Shown in pieces: positions 39,390 through 40,139 of a DNA stretch of 40,139 nt (positions are counted from its first letter, which is position 1; every line of letters begins with the position of its first letter). The notes beneath the pieces are model-generated. The model was not told where the DNA came from. It ran no database searches and worked only from the letters and a program-made list of their open reading frames with translations. Source of the stretch: Myxococcales bacterium (lineage in GTDB: Bacteria > Myxococcota > B64-G9). The DNA is taken from positions 1-40,139 of the forward strand of contig JAAZNF010000049.1 of NCBI GenBank assembly GCA_012798435.1. The letters run 5' to 3'. A program made the translations under genes and the position numbers.

Positions 39390-40139
39390 TCACGCCGGGG
39401 AAGGCGGGGCGGGAGGAGGCGGCTGAGGCGTTCCGGGTTCCGGTCCCGGCTGCAAGGGAACCTCTGGCGCGGGAGGAGTGGGTCGAGGCCACCGTCTCAA
39501 GAACACGAGCAAACCGATGCCGAAAGCCAAGAGGGCCAACGCCACGATCTGACTGGTAGAGAGGAACTGCGGGTACTTCGGGTTTCCGAAGAGCTCTATT
39601 CGGACGAGCACCCCTCGCTCGGTATCGCCGCGGAACATCTCCACCAGGAACCGGCCGAAACCGTACAGCATGAGCCACAACGCGATAAGCTCGCCGTGGA
39701 CGCGCTTGCGGTTGCGGTACAGGACGAGGAAGACGAAGATCGCGAGTTCCGCCGCCGCGTCGTAGAGCTGGGTGGGGTGGATGGGCGTGCCCAAAAGGTG
39801 GTTTCGCGCTACCACTGTGCCGTGGTCGTGGAAGACCGCGCCATACCATTCGCTCCCGGTGGGCATGCCGTGGCAGCAACCCGCGCTGTAGCACCCCAAC
39901 CGGCCCAGCACGTGGCCCAGCGCCACCGAGGGGATCATGATGTCGGCGATGCGGAAGAAGTCGATGTCGTGCCGCCGGCAGTAGTACCACGAGGCCAGCA
40001 CCGCTCCGATGAACCCGCCGTAGAACACCAGCCCGCCCTGCCAGATCTTGATGAGCGCCAGCGGATCCGCGATGTAGTCCTGGATGTTGACGATGATGAA
40101 CAGCACCCGCGAGCCGACCATGGCCGCGATCAGGATCCA
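39390..40139 (-). CDS. lgt: Prolipoprotein diacylglyceryl transferase, N-terminus outside window
   Basis: The C-terminal ~250 residues of Lgt, the inner-membrane enzyme that transfers diacylglyceryl from phosphatidylglycerol to the lipobox Cys of prolipoproteins. The frame runs off the window edge, so the first transmembrane segments are missing. Conserved parts are GGLVFYGGFIGA, GRLGCYSAGCCHG, HPTQLYDA and RFLVEMFRGD, spread over five to six membrane helices. A Pro-rich C-terminal tail (PAPEVPLQPGPEPGTP...) replaces the usual short end and is probably cytosolic and disordered. Its presence fits the unusually high density of lipoprotein genes in the window, although it is probably a housekeeping gene. 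The tail is an odd feature of this copy. Confidence 0.93.
   Translation of the reverse strand, partial: WILIAAMVGSRVLFIIVNIQDYIADPLALIKIWQGGLVFYGGFIGAVLASWYYCRRHDIDFFRIADIMIPSVALGHVLGRLGCYSAGCCHGMPTGSEWYGAVFHDHGTVVARNHLLGTPIHPTQLYDAAAELAIFVFLVLYRNRKRVHGELIALWLMLYGFGRFLVEMFRGDTERGVLVRIELFGNPKYPQFLSTSQIVALALLAFGIGLLVFLRRWPRPTPPAPEVPLQPGPEPGTPQPPPPAPPSPA

Overview
The window is high-GC bacterial chromosome that reads like an uncultured member of the Myxococcota (former Deltaproteobacteria). Four things suggest this. Ser/Thr-kinase architectures are fused to WD40 propellers, a PEGA domain and an anti-sigma-like zinc finger. The sigma factor resembles a Myxococcales-type sigma-70 family protein. 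A tiny ORF ends in a MYXO-CTERM-like tail. Many secreted lipoproteins carry long Asp/Gly/Ala-rich linkers after the lipobox. This is an inference from gene content; no rRNA or other marker is present. I see no tRNA, rRNA or CRISPR array.

Layout. (1) 1-1308: the 3' end of an IS200-like/REP-associated transposase, a gene-poor stretch and a small Cys-containing lipoprotein. (2) 1533-4202: a purple-acid-phosphatase-like lipoprotein followed 12 nt later by a divergent SecY-family membrane protein with an N-terminal zinc ribbon and shortened cytosolic loops. (3) 4192-10917: a TPR membrane protein plus a large Cys-rich lipoprotein in one operon, a divergently transcribed pseudokinase-PEGA membrane protein, and a CsgG-like/Sel1 periplasmic protein. 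A well-formed pair of divergent promoters sits at 7818-7902. (4) 11014-16303: a 1364-residue zinc-finger/kinase/transmembrane/WD40 protein divergent from a sigma-70-family factor. (5) 16391-26257: a run of exported proteins on the plus strand, namely an Ig-like/EF-hand-like lipoprotein, an M4 metalloprotease with thrombospondin type-3 repeats, a beta-helix lipoprotein, a rhodanese lipoprotein and an alpha/beta-hydrolase lipoprotein. (6) 26248-30393: the CTERM microprotein, a TonB-dependent receptor with a candidate Fur box, a coupled small lipoprotein and a DUF2156 acyl/aminoacyl-transferase-like protein. (7) 30542-40139: a large beta-propeller lipoprotein, a flavodoxin-ferredoxin fusion, a two-gene lipase/lipoprotein operon, a Cys-rich repeat protein with a clear rho-independent terminator, and the 3' part of lgt (prolipoprotein diacylglyceryl transferase).

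How they fit together. Most of the window encodes envelope and surface proteins: about ten probable lipoproteins, several hydrolases and an outer-membrane receptor. It also carries membrane-spanning signalling proteins and one lipoprotein-maturation enzyme. A dispersed palindromic repeat (core GGGGCCTGTCCCC or its complement) occurs six times in intergenic DNA and is plausibly a REP family mobilised by a transposase like the one at the left edge.

The best candidates for undescribed biology are the zinc-ribbon SecY-like protein and the sigma factor/zinc-finger-kinase-WD40 pair. The pseudokinase-PEGA locus and the apparently collapsed beta-helix/MYXO-CTERM microprotein come next.
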